A DNA stretch of 64,000 nucleotides. Source: Achromobacter kerstersii. GTDB taxonomy: Bacteria; Pseudomonadota; Gammaproteobacteria; Burkholderiales; Burkholderiaceae_B. The translations under genes and the position numbers were made by a program. The DNA is taken from positions 1,426,001 through 1,490,000 of the forward strand of contig NZ_CADIJQ010000001.1 of the NCBI RefSeq assembly GCF_902859595.1, read 5' to 3'. How positions within the stretch are numbered: position 1 is the stretch's first letter; each line of letters opens with the position of its first letter. Of the stretch, positions 26,034 to 34,325 are shown one piece after another. The notes under the pieces are model-generated. The model saw only the letters and a list, made by a program, of their open reading frames with translations, searched no databases and had not been told where the DNA came from.

Positions 26034-27312
26034 GTCGAGCCTCCTGTCGCGCCGCGCGGGCTTGCAGGCGGCGCGCGCCTTCGGTGTCGCCCGCCGACGC
26101 AATCAGCGCGGCCAGATGCAGCAGCGCTTCGCGGTGAGTCGGGTCCAGATACAGGGCCTTGCGATACGACGTTTGCGCCTGACGCGCGTCGCCTGCGGCA
26201 TCTTGCAGCAAGCCCAGCAGGTGCAGCGCATCGGCGCTGGCGCCGTGGATATCCAGATGCGCCTGGCACTTCGCCATGGCATCCTGCACCCTGCCCTGGT
26301 CGGCCATGGCCGCGATCTGGCGCAGCGAGGCGTCGGCGCTGGGGGTGTCAGGGCGAGCGGCGGGCGCTCCGCGATCCATCGGCGCCGGCGCAATCGCCGC
26401 GTGCGCTAACGGCAAGCGCGCGGCCGGCATCTGGGCGACGGGCCGGCGCGGCGGGGTCCAGGCATGCACCATCGGCTTGGGCGGCGCGAACGTCTCGGCG
26501 GGCGGCGGCAAGGTCTGAGCCAGAAACGCGAACGATCGCGAGACAGGCACGGCGGGCAGACGGCGCGCGGTCATCAAACTGGTTTCAGCCGGCCCGACGA
26601 ACATCACGCCGTCGCCACGCGTGAAACGGCGCAGCACCTGCACGGCGCGTTCCTGGGTAGGGCCGTCGAAATAGATCAACAGGTTGCGGCAGAACACAAA
26701 GTCGTACGGCGCGGCGCCCGCCAACAGATGGGTATCGAACAGGTTGCCCTGCTGGAAGCGCACCCGCGCGCGAACCATGTCGGCTAGCTGGTGGCCGTCG
26801 GCCGTTTCAGTGAAATGGCGGCCGCGGTAGGCCAGATCGTCGCCCCGGAAAGAATTGCGGCCGTAGACCGCGCGCCGGGCGAATTCAACCATGCGCTCGC
26901 TGATGTCCACCGCGTCCACCTCAAAACGCGAGGCCGGCACGCCCGCGTCCAACAAGGCCATGGCGATGGAATACGGTTCTTCGCCGCTGGAACACGGCAC
27001 GCTCAGCACGCGCAACACGCGGTTGTCGGGCACGCCAACAGCAAACAAGCGCTCGCGCGCGAGCCTGGCCATGGCGGCCTGCGATTCCGGATACCGGAAA
27101 AACCACGTTTCCGGCACGATGACCGCTTCGATCAACTGCTGCATTTCGGCGGGGTCGGTCTGCACCCGCATCAGATAATCGCGTTCATCCGCCGACTCTG
27201 CCGCGCCCATGCGGTGGCGCACGGCGCGTTCGACGGCGGCCTTGCCGATGGAACCGCTGTCCAGCCCCATCTTGCGTTTGAGCAAGGCGCTGAAATCGTC
27301 GACCAGATTCAT
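26026..27312 (-). CDS. wspC: CheR-like methyltransferase WspC with TPR tail
   Basis: A 428-residue SAM-dependent methyltransferase that methylates glutamates of WspA and sets its sensitivity, opposing WspF. The CheR core covers about residues 1-270 (PETWFFRYPESQAAM, RVLSVPCSSGEEPYSIAMAL, DFVFCRNLLIYFDGPTQERAVQ, GDGVMFVGPAET). After a Pro-rich linker, residues 330-420 contain tetratricopeptide-like helices (ALHLLGLLQDAAGDARQAQTSYRKALYLDP), as in WspC. ATG 27312 overlaps the wspB stop (ATGA). Confidence 0.94.
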   Translation of the reverse strand: MNLVDDFSALLKRKMGLDSGSIGKAAVERAVRHRMGAAESADERDYLMRVQTDPAEMQQLIEAVIVPETWFFRYPESQAAMARLARERLFAVGVPDNRVLRVLSVPCSSGEEPYSIAMALLDAGVPASRFEVDAVDISERMVEFARRAVYGRNSFRGDDLAYRGRHFTETADGHQLADMVRARVRFQQGNLFDTHLLAGAAPYDFVFCRNLLIYFDGPTQERAVQVLRRFTRGDGVMFVGPAETSLMTARRLPAVPVSRSFAFLAQTLPPPAETFAPPKPMVHAWTPPRRPVAQMPAARLPLAHAAIAPAPMDRGAPAARPDTPSADASLRQIAAMADQGRVQDAMAKCQAHLDIHGASADALHLLGLLQDAAGDARQAQTSYRKALYLDPTHREALLHLAALIASAGDTEGARRLQARAARQEARRD

Positions 27313-28004
27313 GACGGGGTCCCGGGGTTTGCACCGGCATTCGCCGCGGCATTCGCGCTGGAATTCTCGCCGGCATTCGCGTCGGCGTTTGCGCCGGCAT
27401 TCGCGTCGGAATTCGCGTCGGCGTTTGCATCCCTGCGGTCGTCCGGCGGATACAACAAAGCCCGTACAGACGCCGGCAACAGGTCTGCCACCTTGACCGC
27501 CTGCACCATGCCATGCGCGTCGCTTAGCACCGGCCCCAGGTAACGCGCGCCGGGGTTATCCAGCCCGTAAGGCTTGAACGCAGCCGGGTCGTAGTGCACG
27601 GTTTCGGTCGCCTGCTCCAGAATCAGTCCCAGCAAACGGCCGCCATTTCCGCCATTTCCGCCATTTCCGCTATTCCCGCCATTTCCGCCATCCGCGGCGT
27701 CCACGCCATAACGCACCAGCGCCAGACGCGTGCTGGTCACGGCAGCCGCTGCGCTCTTGCCGGCCAATTGGCTCATGTCGATTACCGGCACCGGCACGCC
27801 GCGCCGGTCCAGCATGCCCGCCACCCAAGCCGGCGCGCCAGGCACCTGCTTCAACACCCGCATCCCCAACACCTCGACCACATCGCCTGCGTCCAGCGCA
27901 TAGCGGTCGCCGCCGATGCGAAACAGCAGGTATAGCCGCCGCGCGGCCGCCCGGGCCGCGCTTGCGTCAGATGCCGGAGCCCATTGCGCCATGGCCCGGC
28001 TCAC
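27309..28004 (-). CDS. wspB: CheW-like coupling protein WspB with repeat-derived insert and tail
   Basis: A 231-residue CheW-family adaptor ([60 protein letters not shown]). Two segments are foreign to the family: a Gly/Asn loop (about residues 104-122, GGNGGN type) from a 9-bp repeat, and an Asn/Ala/Asp tail of some 37 residues from a 12-bp repeat. Both are in frame and outside the conserved core, so function is probably kept. The GTG start at 28004 overlaps the wspA stop codon. Confidence 0.93.
   Translation of the reverse strand: MSRAMAQWAPASDASAARAAARRLYLLFRIGGDRYALDAGDVVEVLGMRVLKQVPGAPAWVAGMLDRRGVPVPVIDMSQLAGKSAAAAVTSTRLALVRYGVDAADGGNGGNSGNGGNGGNGGRLLGLILEQATETVHYDPAAFKPYGLDNPGARYLGPVLSDAHGMVQAVKVADLLPASVRALLYPPDDRRDANADANSDANAGANADANAGENSSANAAANAGANPGTPS
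27331..27426. repeat. Eight 12-bp tandem repeats coding the WspB C-terminal tail
   Basis: Units such as GCGCCGGCATTC and GCGTCGGCGTTT encode DANA/GANA-type tetrapeptides at the end of WspB, up to about six codons before its stop. Confidence 0.92.
27642..27695. repeat. Six 9-bp tandem repeats inside wspB
   Basis: The unit GCCATTTCC (four perfect copies, two variants) encodes Gly-Asn-Gly tripeptides on the minus strand within a surface loop of WspB. Confidence 0.93.
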
Positions 28005-29620
28005 ACCTTGAAGCGCGACACGCCGCTGCGCAGGTCGTTGGCCACCAGCGTCAGCTCTTCAATGGCCAGACTGGATTGACGCAGGGACTCCACGGTTTGC
28101 TGGGCGGCATCGCTTAGTTGCTGCAAGGCCTGATTGATCTGTTCGGCGCCGGTCGCCTGCGCCTGCATGCCTTCGTTAACCATCTGCACGCGCGGCGCCA
28201 GCGTCTGCACTTGCTGGATGATCTGCGACAACTGGTCGCCCACCTGTTGCATGTCGGCCATGCCGCGCCGCACTTCTTCCGAGAACTTGTCCATGCCCAT
28301 CACGCCCGCGGACACCGACGACTGAATCTCGCGCACCATCTGCTCGATGTCATAGGTGGCGACGGCAGTCTGGTCAGCCAGGCGGCGGATCTCGGTGGCC
28401 ACCACGACGAAGCCGCGGCCGTACTCGCCGGCCTTCTCGGCTTCAATCGCCGCGTTCAGCGACAGCAGGTTGGTCTGGTCCGCTACCTTCGTAATCGTTG
28501 TGACCACCTGAGTAATGTTGCCGGCTTTCTCGTTCAGGATGGCCAGTTTGGCGTTGACGGAACCGGCTGCGCCCACCACATTGCGCATCGTGTCTTCCAT
28601 GCGCGCCAAGCCCACCTGGCCGCTGCCCGCCAACGACGCAGTCTGCTCGGCCGCGCTGGACACTTCGGTCATGGTGCGGACCAATTCGCGGGACGTGGCT
28701 GAGATCTCGCGCGAGGTCGCGCCGATTTCGGTCGTCGTGGCCGCTACTTCTGACGCGGTGGCCTGCTGCTGCTTGGACGTGGCGGCAATTTCCGTGACGG
28801 AGGTCGCCACCTGCACGGCGGAACGCTGCGTCTTGCCGACCAGCCCGGTCAGCTCGTCGACCATGCCGTTAAAGCCGGTTTCGATGGCGTTGAATTCGTC
28901 TTTGCGCGCCAGCGACAAGCGGCGGGTCAAATCGCCGCCGCCAGTGGATTCCAAGGTCTTGACGATGTCGCGCATCGGGTTGGCAATGGCGCGCATCAAC
29001 ATCACGCCGCAGATAATGGCGGCGGCAATGGCCAGGGCCAGCGAAATCAGCATGCCCGCTTCAGCGGTATCGACCGCCTTCTGGATGCTGAGGGCCGAAT
29101 CATCGGCCTGCTTTTTATTCTCGGCCACCATCTTGGCCAGGGTGTCGCGGCCCTTATAGAACGCGGGACGCAGTTCAGTCTTGATACGTGCCTGCGTGCG
29201 TGCGACATCGCCGATAGCGGCGGGCGCCAGGATGTCAGCGCGGATACGCTTGTATTCCTGCAATTCCTTTTCGAATTCGTCGAACATCTTGCGGTCATCA
29301 CCGCGCGCAATGGTGCGGCGGTACTGCTCAACGCTGTCGTCCAGTAGCTGATCATTCTTCGGCAGCGCTTCCAGCGCGGCGCGGCGTTCCTGATCGGTGT
29401 CCGAGTTGTAGGCGTCCTGCAGCACCACAAATCCGGCAAACCACGAGGCGCGGATCGACGTGCTGTAGTAAATGCCCGGCACGGCGTCGGTATTGATCGT
29501 GGCGACTTCCGCTTCGATATGCAGCAAGCGCCGGTAATCCACCACCACCATCAACGCCATGATGGCCAGAACAACCAGGAAGCTGGCCAGGATGCGCTGG
29601 CGGAGTGTCAGATTCTTCAT
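28001..29620 (-). CDS. wspA: Methyl-accepting chemotaxis-like receptor WspA
   Basis: A 539-residue membrane receptor, the sensor of the Wsp surface-response system. TM1 is at about residues 8-30 ([18 protein letters not shown]), a helical periplasmic domain follows to about 188, TM2 is near 190-212 ([19 protein letters not shown]), then HAMP, methylation helices and the signalling tip ([22 protein letters not shown]). The cytoplasmic part binds WspB/WspD and WspE. ATG 29620 gives the normal [10 protein letters not shown] start; an in-frame start at 29716 is rejected. First gene of wspABCDEFR, with its promoter in the 257-base gap to the amidase gene. Confidence 0.94.
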   Translation of the reverse strand: MKNLTLRQRILASFLVVLAIMALMVVVDYRRLLHIEAEVATINTDAVPGIYYSTSIRASWFAGFVVLQDAYNSDTDQERRAALEALPKNDQLLDDSVEQYRRTIARGDDRKMFDEFEKELQEYKRIRADILAPAAIGDVARTQARIKTELRPAFYKGRDTLAKMVAENKKQADDSALSIQKAVDTAEAGMLISLALAIAAAIICGVMLMRAIANPMRDIVKTLESTGGGDLTRRLSLARKDEFNAIETGFNGMVDELTGLVGKTQRSAVQVATSVTEIAATSKQQQATASEVAATTTEIGATSREISATSRELVRTMTEVSSAAEQTASLAGSGQVGLARMEDTMRNVVGAAGSVNAKLAILNEKAGNITQVVTTITKVADQTNLLSLNAAIEAEKAGEYGRGFVVVATEIRRLADQTAVATYDIEQMVREIQSSVSAGVMGMDKFSEEVRRGMADMQQVGDQLSQIIQQVQTLAPRVQMVNEGMQAQATGAEQINQALQQLSDAAQQTVESLRQSSLAIEELTLVANDLRSGVSRFKV

Positions 29621-29877
29621 GCCGGGAGACCTTTGTGCTGGACCAACGCTACAGCGCCCCGAAGGAACGCCGCTGAACGACCCGGCGCGCGTTGCCGCGC
29701 GCCTACGCCTGTTCATGACGGGATGTGGAGAGATTCACTAATTATTGCAAAGGCTGGCAGGCTGAGCCATGAAAAACAAGGGAAACCCCTGCATCATGGC
29801 CCGGTTCGTCGGAAAAATGCAAAGCCTGGTTACCAGTGCTTGTGTTTTACGGTGACAGACCGCACGCAATCCCGGGG

Positions 29878-31371
29878 TCAGGCGGGCGCCCGCCACAGCG
29901 CATCTGGCAACCGGGTGTTGACCCAGTCGGCAGCCGGTGCGCTGGCCTGTTCGTAGGCATGGGCCAGACGCAGCACGTCCACGTCCGCCTGCGGCGGGCC
30001 GATCAACTGCATCCCCATCGGCAGGCCTTGCGCGTTGAAGCCCACCGGCACGCTGATGACGGGGCAACCCGCCAGCGTCCACGGCGTTACCGTCTCCATC
30101 CAACGGTGATAGGTGTCCATGGGGCGCCCGGCAATGTGCTTGGGCCAGTCCAATGTGACGTCAAAGGGAAAGACCTGCGCCGATGGCACGGCCAGATAAT
30201 CAACGTCTTCAAACATCCGCAGCACGGTCTGATACCAGGCGCTGCGCTCTTCAGTCGCCTGGTAGACCTGGCGCGCGGTCATGCCGTCCAGCCCTTCGAC
30301 TTCCCAGATCACCGCTGGCTTCACGAGCTTGCGCGTCTCGGGGTTTTCGACCAGCGCGTGCAATTGGCCGCCCACCATCAGGTGGCGGTGCGCCAGCCAC
30401 ATGCGCCACAAGCGCTCGCCCGCAAACGGCACCCGGTAGTCGGCAACCTTGCAGCCCGCGGAACCCAGCACGCCCAACGCCTGCGTGCACAGGTCCAGAA
30501 TGCCCGGCTCCATGGGCAGATAGCCGTCCCAGTCGCCCAACCAGCCGATACGTTTGCCGTGCATGTCCGCGTCCAGCGGCGCGGCGAACTGCGCAGGGTC
30601 ATCGCGCAGGGACAAGGGCGAACGCTTGTCGTGGCCCGCCATCACCGACAGCAGCAACGCCACGTCGCGCGGGGTGCGGCCCATGGGGCCTTCGTACGAC
30701 AGCTGCTTCAAGAACACATCCGTCGACGGCCCAAATGGCACCCGGCCGGCAGACGGGCGCATGCCATACACGTTGCAGAACGCAGCTGGGTTACGCAGCG
30801 AACCGCCAAAATCGCTGCCGTCCGCCACCGGCAACATGCGGGCGGCCAGCGCGGCGGCGGCGCCACCACTGCTGCCCCCTGCGGTCTTGGAGAGGTCATA
30901 GGGGTTGCCCGTGGCCCCGTACACCGCGTTATAGGTATGCGAGCCCAAACCGAATTCCGGCACGTTGGTGCGTCCGATGAAAATAGCGCCCGACGCCCGC
31001 ACCCGCTCGATCATGATGGAATCGTGCGGCGTCACCTGATCCTGATAGACCGGCGAACCCATCGACGTGACCATGCCGCGCACGGCCGTCAAATCCTTGG
31101 GCGCCTGGGGCATACCGTGCATCCAGCCCAGCCACTGGCCCGCATCCAGCTGAGCGTCGCGCTCGGCGGCTTCGCGCAACAGCGCATCCGCGTCGCGCCG
31201 GGCGACGATGGCGTTGAGCTTGGGATTGACATGGTCGATATGGGCCAGATAGGCGCCCATGACCTCGACACAGGACAGCTCGCGCCGCCGGATGGCGTCC
31301 GACAAGGCGTGGGCCGGCATGGCGACGATGGGATTCAAGCGGGTGGAATCAGCCGGCGTGGCGGGGGGCAT
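29878..31371 (-). CDS. Amidase (amidase signature family)
   Basis: A 497-residue amidase. The Ser-cisSer-Lys triad is visible: Lys92 in GMPQAPKDLTAVRG, cis-Ser167 in TAGGSSGGAAAAL and nucleophile Ser191 in GSDFGGSLRNPA. Such enzymes hydrolyse amides, peptide amides or acylated amines in the cytoplasm; no signal peptide is seen. ATG 31371 follows CCAGGAGACCTGC. It lies 134 bases downstream of a same-strand LysR gene and back to back with wsp; no specific substrate can be named. Confidence 0.9.
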   Translation of the reverse strand: MPPATPADSTRLNPIVAMPAHALSDAIRRRELSCVEVMGAYLAHIDHVNPKLNAIVARRDADALLREAAERDAQLDAGQWLGWMHGMPQAPKDLTAVRGMVTSMGSPVYQDQVTPHDSIMIERVRASGAIFIGRTNVPEFGLGSHTYNAVYGATGNPYDLSKTAGGSSGGAAAALAARMLPVADGSDFGGSLRNPAAFCNVYGMRPSAGRVPFGPSTDVFLKQLSYEGPMGRTPRDVALLLSVMAGHDKRSPLSLRDDPAQFAAPLDADMHGKRIGWLGDWDGYLPMEPGILDLCTQALGVLGSAGCKVADYRVPFAGERLWRMWLAHRHLMVGGQLHALVENPETRKLVKPAVIWEVEGLDGMTARQVYQATEERSAWYQTVLRMFEDVDYLAVPSAQVFPFDVTLDWPKHIAGRPMDTYHRWMETVTPWTLAGCPVISVPVGFNAQGLPMGMQLIGPPQADVDVLRLAHAYEQASAPAADWVNTRLPDALWRAPA

Positions 31372-31505
31372 GCAGGTCTCCTGGGGTGACTATTGTTGTC
31401 GGCACAGCGGTCGCTTGCGGCGCCGCTGAATATGATGCTCGTCATGCTAATGGCGCGTCCCCTTGGACACAAGTGGCTAATTTCACCCCTGCCGTGCTGC
31501 CAATG

Positions 31506-32390
31506 TCACGGAAATAAATGCTGCGCCAAGTGGTCGACGAACACGCGTAACTTGGGCGATGCCTGGCGGCTGGCGGGCCACAGCGCCCACATCGTGCCGC
31601 TGCCGCGCGTGCGGTCCTCCATCACGATCTGCAATTGGCCTGCGGCCAATTCCCGGCGAATCGTAAAGTCGGGCAGGCAGACGATGCCCTGCCCGCCCAC
31701 CGCCAACGCAATCCGCATCTCGACGCTGTTGCACACCAAGGTCAGCGGCAGCTCGAGCGGCGGCGCGTCAGGCCCCAGCTTCAACGGCCATTTCTCCAGC
31801 CGGCCCGTGGCCGGGTAGCGGTAATGCAGGCAGGCATGGCGCAGCAGATCGGCCGCGCGTTTGGGCGTGCCGTGCTCACGCAAGTAATCGGGGGATGCCG
31901 CCAGCACACGGCGAAACGGCCCCAGGCGGCGGCGCTTCAGGCCGGAGTCGTCCATCTCGCCGGTGCGCACCACGGCGTCGTAGCCTTCGCCGATCACGTC
32001 GACCATCCGGTCGGTGAAATCCAGGTCCAGCTCCACCTCGGGGTAGTGGCGCATGAAGCTGGCGATGGTGGTGTCGAACAGTCCGCTGTAGCGCGGCAGG
32101 CTGACCCGCAGCTTGCCCTGCGGCGCGTCGGACGCGGCGGACAATTCCAGTTCGGCCGCCTCGACCTCAGACAGAATGCGGCGGCAACGGTCCAGGAATT
32201 TTTCGCCCTCGGGCGTCAGCGCAATGTGCCGGGTGCTGCGATGAAACAAGCGCACCTTCAAGCGCGCTTCCATGCGCGCCACGCTCTTGCCCACCGCCGA
32301 TGGCGACACGCCCAGCACACGGCCGGCTTCGGAAAAGCTGCGCGTCTCCGCCACCAGCACGAACACGCCTATGCCGCTCAGGCTATCCAT
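31506..32390 (-). CDS. LysR-family transcriptional regulator, divergent from an MFS transporter
   Basis: A 294-residue LysR regulator with HTH (SFSEAGRVLGVSPSAVGKSVARME) and effector domain, of the CrgA-like group by the VRLFHRSTRHIALTPEG segment. ATG 32390 is chosen over a GTG three codons upstream because it gives the normal MDSLSGIGVFV start. The divergent gene at 32517 is an MFS exporter, with a perfect inverted repeat between them. The amidase lies downstream on the same strand and could also be a target. Confidence 0.88.
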   Translation of the reverse strand: MDSLSGIGVFVLVAETRSFSEAGRVLGVSPSAVGKSVARMEARLKVRLFHRSTRHIALTPEGEKFLDRCRRILSEVEAAELELSAASDAPQGKLRVSLPRYSGLFDTTIASFMRHYPEVELDLDFTDRMVDVIGEGYDAVVRTGEMDDSGLKRRRLGPFRRVLAASPDYLREHGTPKRAADLLRHACLHYRYPATGRLEKWPLKLGPDAPPLELPLTLVCNSVEMRIALAVGGQGIVCLPDFTIRRELAAGQLQIVMEDRTRGSGTMWALWPASRQASPKLRVFVDHLAQHLFP

Positions 32391-32418
32391 CCCACGCACC
32401 CCAATGCGAATCTCAATG

Positions 32419-32434
32419 CGGACATATTTGTCCG
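32419..32434. promoter_or_regulatory. Perfect inverted repeat between LysR and MFS genes
   Basis: CGGACA-TATT-TGTCCG, six-base perfect arms, 29 bases from the LysR start and 82 bases from the MFS start. Likely operator of the LysR protein. Confidence 0.55.
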
Positions 32435-32516
32435 GAATCTTTGGAATCCTAGCCTATTTTTCTTTTATCTCTGGGCCCCTAAGCTTGGCCTCCCTGTCTA
32501 CAGATGCCCTTGCGTT

Positions 32517-34325
32517 ATGCCCACCCCTGTCGTCTCCGCGCCCCTTCCCAACGCTTGCCTTCCCAACGCTTGCCTTCCCAACGCTTGCCTTCCCTCCGCT
32601 TCCCTTCCTCCCGCTTTCCTTCCCTCCGCGTCTCTTCCACCGGCTTCTCCCTACCGTTGGCTGCAACTGCTGTCCGCCTGCCTGACAGCCCTGCTCATTC
32701 CGTTGTGCTTCACCGGCCCCGCCGTCGTGTTGCCATCCATCAGCCACGCGCTGGGCGGCACGCCGGTTGAACTCAACTGGATATTGAACGGCTACATCCT
32801 GGCGTATGGCAGCGTCATCATGGTGTCGGGCAGCCTGACCGACCTGTACGGGCCGCGCCGGGTCTGGCTGTTGGGTCTGGTGGGGTTCTGCGCGGCCACC
32901 TTCGTGATTCCGTTTGTGCCGACGGCCGCTTGGATCGACGTACTGCGGCTCCTGCAAGGCATGGGCGGCGCGGCCGCGTTCGCCGCCGCCATGTCGTCAT
33001 TGGCGCCGCTCTTTCACGGCGTGGCGCGCACCCGCGCGTTCAGTTTGCTGGGCACTACCTTCGGCATCGGCTTGTCGTTCGGACCGCTCGCATCGGGCTG
33101 GATGGTGGAGGCGGCGGGCTGGGAATGGGTGTTCCTGGCCACGGGCGGCGTGGGCGTGCTGGGCGCCGTCATGGTCGCCATCAGCGTGCGCCCGACCACC
33201 GTTGCGGCGCAAGGCCGGCTGGACTGGCCCGGCGCGCTCACCTTTACCGGGGCGCTCGGGCTGTTCACCTACGGCATGCTGCTGGCGCCCGAGGCAGGCT
33301 GGGGGGATGTGTACGTCATCGGCGCGCTACTCGCATCCGTGTTGTTGGCCGTGGCGTTCGTGCGCATCGAACGCCGCGTCGCCCGCCCCATGCTGGACCT
33401 GAGCCTGTTTCGCAGCTCGCGCTTTGTGGGCGTGCAGGTGCTGGCGGCCTCGCCCGCGTTCTTGTTCATTGTGCTGATCGCGCTCTTGCCCGGCCGCTTC
33501 ATCGGCATCGACGGCTACAGCGCATGGGAAGCCGGGCAGTTGATGATCGGCCTGGCCGCGCCGTTGCTCATCGTGCCGTTCGTGGCGGCGCTGCTGACGC
33601 GCTGGTTCCAGCCCGGCGTACTGTCGGCCGTCGGCTTGATTGCGGTGGCCATCGGCCTCTTGTGGCTGGCCAGCGTCATGACGACCGGCGCGGCCGGCTT
33701 GTGGCTGCCCATGTGTCTGATCGGCATCGGCATCGGCCTGCCATGGGGCTTGATGGATGCGATGGCGGTCAGCGTCGTCGACGCGCGCAATGTCGGCATG
33801 GCGACCGGCATCTTCAACACCGTACGCGTGTCGGCGGACGGTGTGGCGATTGCAGTGGTTAGCGCCCTGCTGGCCGGGTTGATTCAGACGCAGTTGTCGG
33901 CAGCGCTACCCGGCGCCACCGATGCCCCTTCCCTGTTGATGGCGGCGAATCGCGCAGCGCTGGGTCAGCTGGAGGAAGCTGCGGCGCTGCTGCCGGCCGA
34001 GCCGCTAAATGCACGGGTGACGGCAACTGCGCAGGTGCCGGCCGAGCCACCGAATGCACGGGTGACGGCAACTGCGCAGGTGCCGGCGGCGACACCGAAT
34101 ACGCCACCGCGCGCGGAGCCGCCCGCCATTGCGCTGTTGCAACACATCTATGACGACGCCTTCCGCGTGGTGCTGCATGTGTTGGCCGGCATCGCGCTGT
34201 TGACCGCGCTGGCGATCTACGCCTTGCTATGCAGGCGTGAGCGCATCGCCTCGCGGCACGGGGCGTCGGCCATTGACCGAACCGCTGCCCCGGCCATAAC
34301 GCCACAGCAGCGCAACCGGGGCTAA
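32517..34325 (+). CDS. MFS transporter, DHA2-like, with repeat-coded N terminus and loop
   Basis: A 602-residue 14-helix type exporter: TGPAVVLPSISHALGGTPVELNWILNGYILAYG at helix 1-2, motif A as SGSLTDLYGPRRVWLLG, and a last helix HVLAGIALLTALAIYALL. Residues 10-44 are a Leu/Pro/Ala/Ser repeat coded by seven 15-bp units; no other ATG, GTG or TTG lies in frame between 32517 and the first helix, so the repeat is probably translated. A second low-complexity loop near residues 492-528 comes from a 45-bp duplication. The ribosome site is poor. Substrate unknown; the upstream LysR gene is the likely regulator. Confidence 0.85.
   Translation: MPTPVVSAPLPNACLPNACLPNACLPSASLPPAFLPSASLPPASPYRWLQLLSACLTALLIPLCFTGPAVVLPSISHALGGTPVELNWILNGYILAYGSVIMVSGSLTDLYGPRRVWLLGLVGFCAATFVIPFVPTAAWIDVLRLLQGMGGAAAFAAAMSSLAPLFHGVARTRAFSLLGTTFGIGLSFGPLASGWMVEAAGWEWVFLATGGVGVLGAVMVAISVRPTTVAAQGRLDWPGALTFTGALGLFTYGMLLAPEAGWGDVYVIGALLASVLLAVAFVRIERRVARPMLDLSLFRSSRFVGVQVLAASPAFLFIVLIALLPGRFIGIDGYSAWEAGQLMIGLAAPLLIVPFVAALLTRWFQPGVLSAVGLIAVAIGLLWLASVMTTGAAGLWLPMCLIGIGIGLPWGLMDAMAVSVVDARNVGMATGIFNTVRVSADGVAIAVVSALLAGLIQTQLSAALPGATDAPSLLMAANRAALGQLEEAAALLPAEPLNARVTATAQVPAEPPNARVTATAQVPAATPNTPPRAEPPAIALLQHIYDDAFRVVLHVLAGIALLTALAIYALLCRRERIASRHGASAIDRTAAPAITPQQRNRG
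32544..32648. repeat. Seven 15-bp tandem repeats at the 5' end of the MFS gene
   Basis: Three perfect copies of CTTCCCAACGCTTGC are followed by four diverged ones (CTTCCCTCCGCTTCC and similar). They encode LPNAC three times, then LPSAS/LPPAF-type pentapeptides ahead of the first membrane helix. Confidence 0.95.
33991..34103. repeat. 45-bp tandem duplication in the MFS gene
   Basis: Copies at 33991-34035 and 34036-34080 differ at two bases; a diverged partial third copy runs to 34103. They encode PAEPxNARVTATAQV twice in the loop before the last membrane helix. Confidence 0.95.

Noticed and set aside
31635..32516. N-terminal extension of the MFS gene to 896 residues
   Set aside because: It would overlap the whole LysR gene on the other strand and encodes His/Arg-rich shadow sequence.
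32544..32648. Possible CRISPR-like array
   Set aside because: Units are directly contiguous 15-mers without spacers and lie in frame within a gene; it is a tandem repeat. The same holds for the other arrays.
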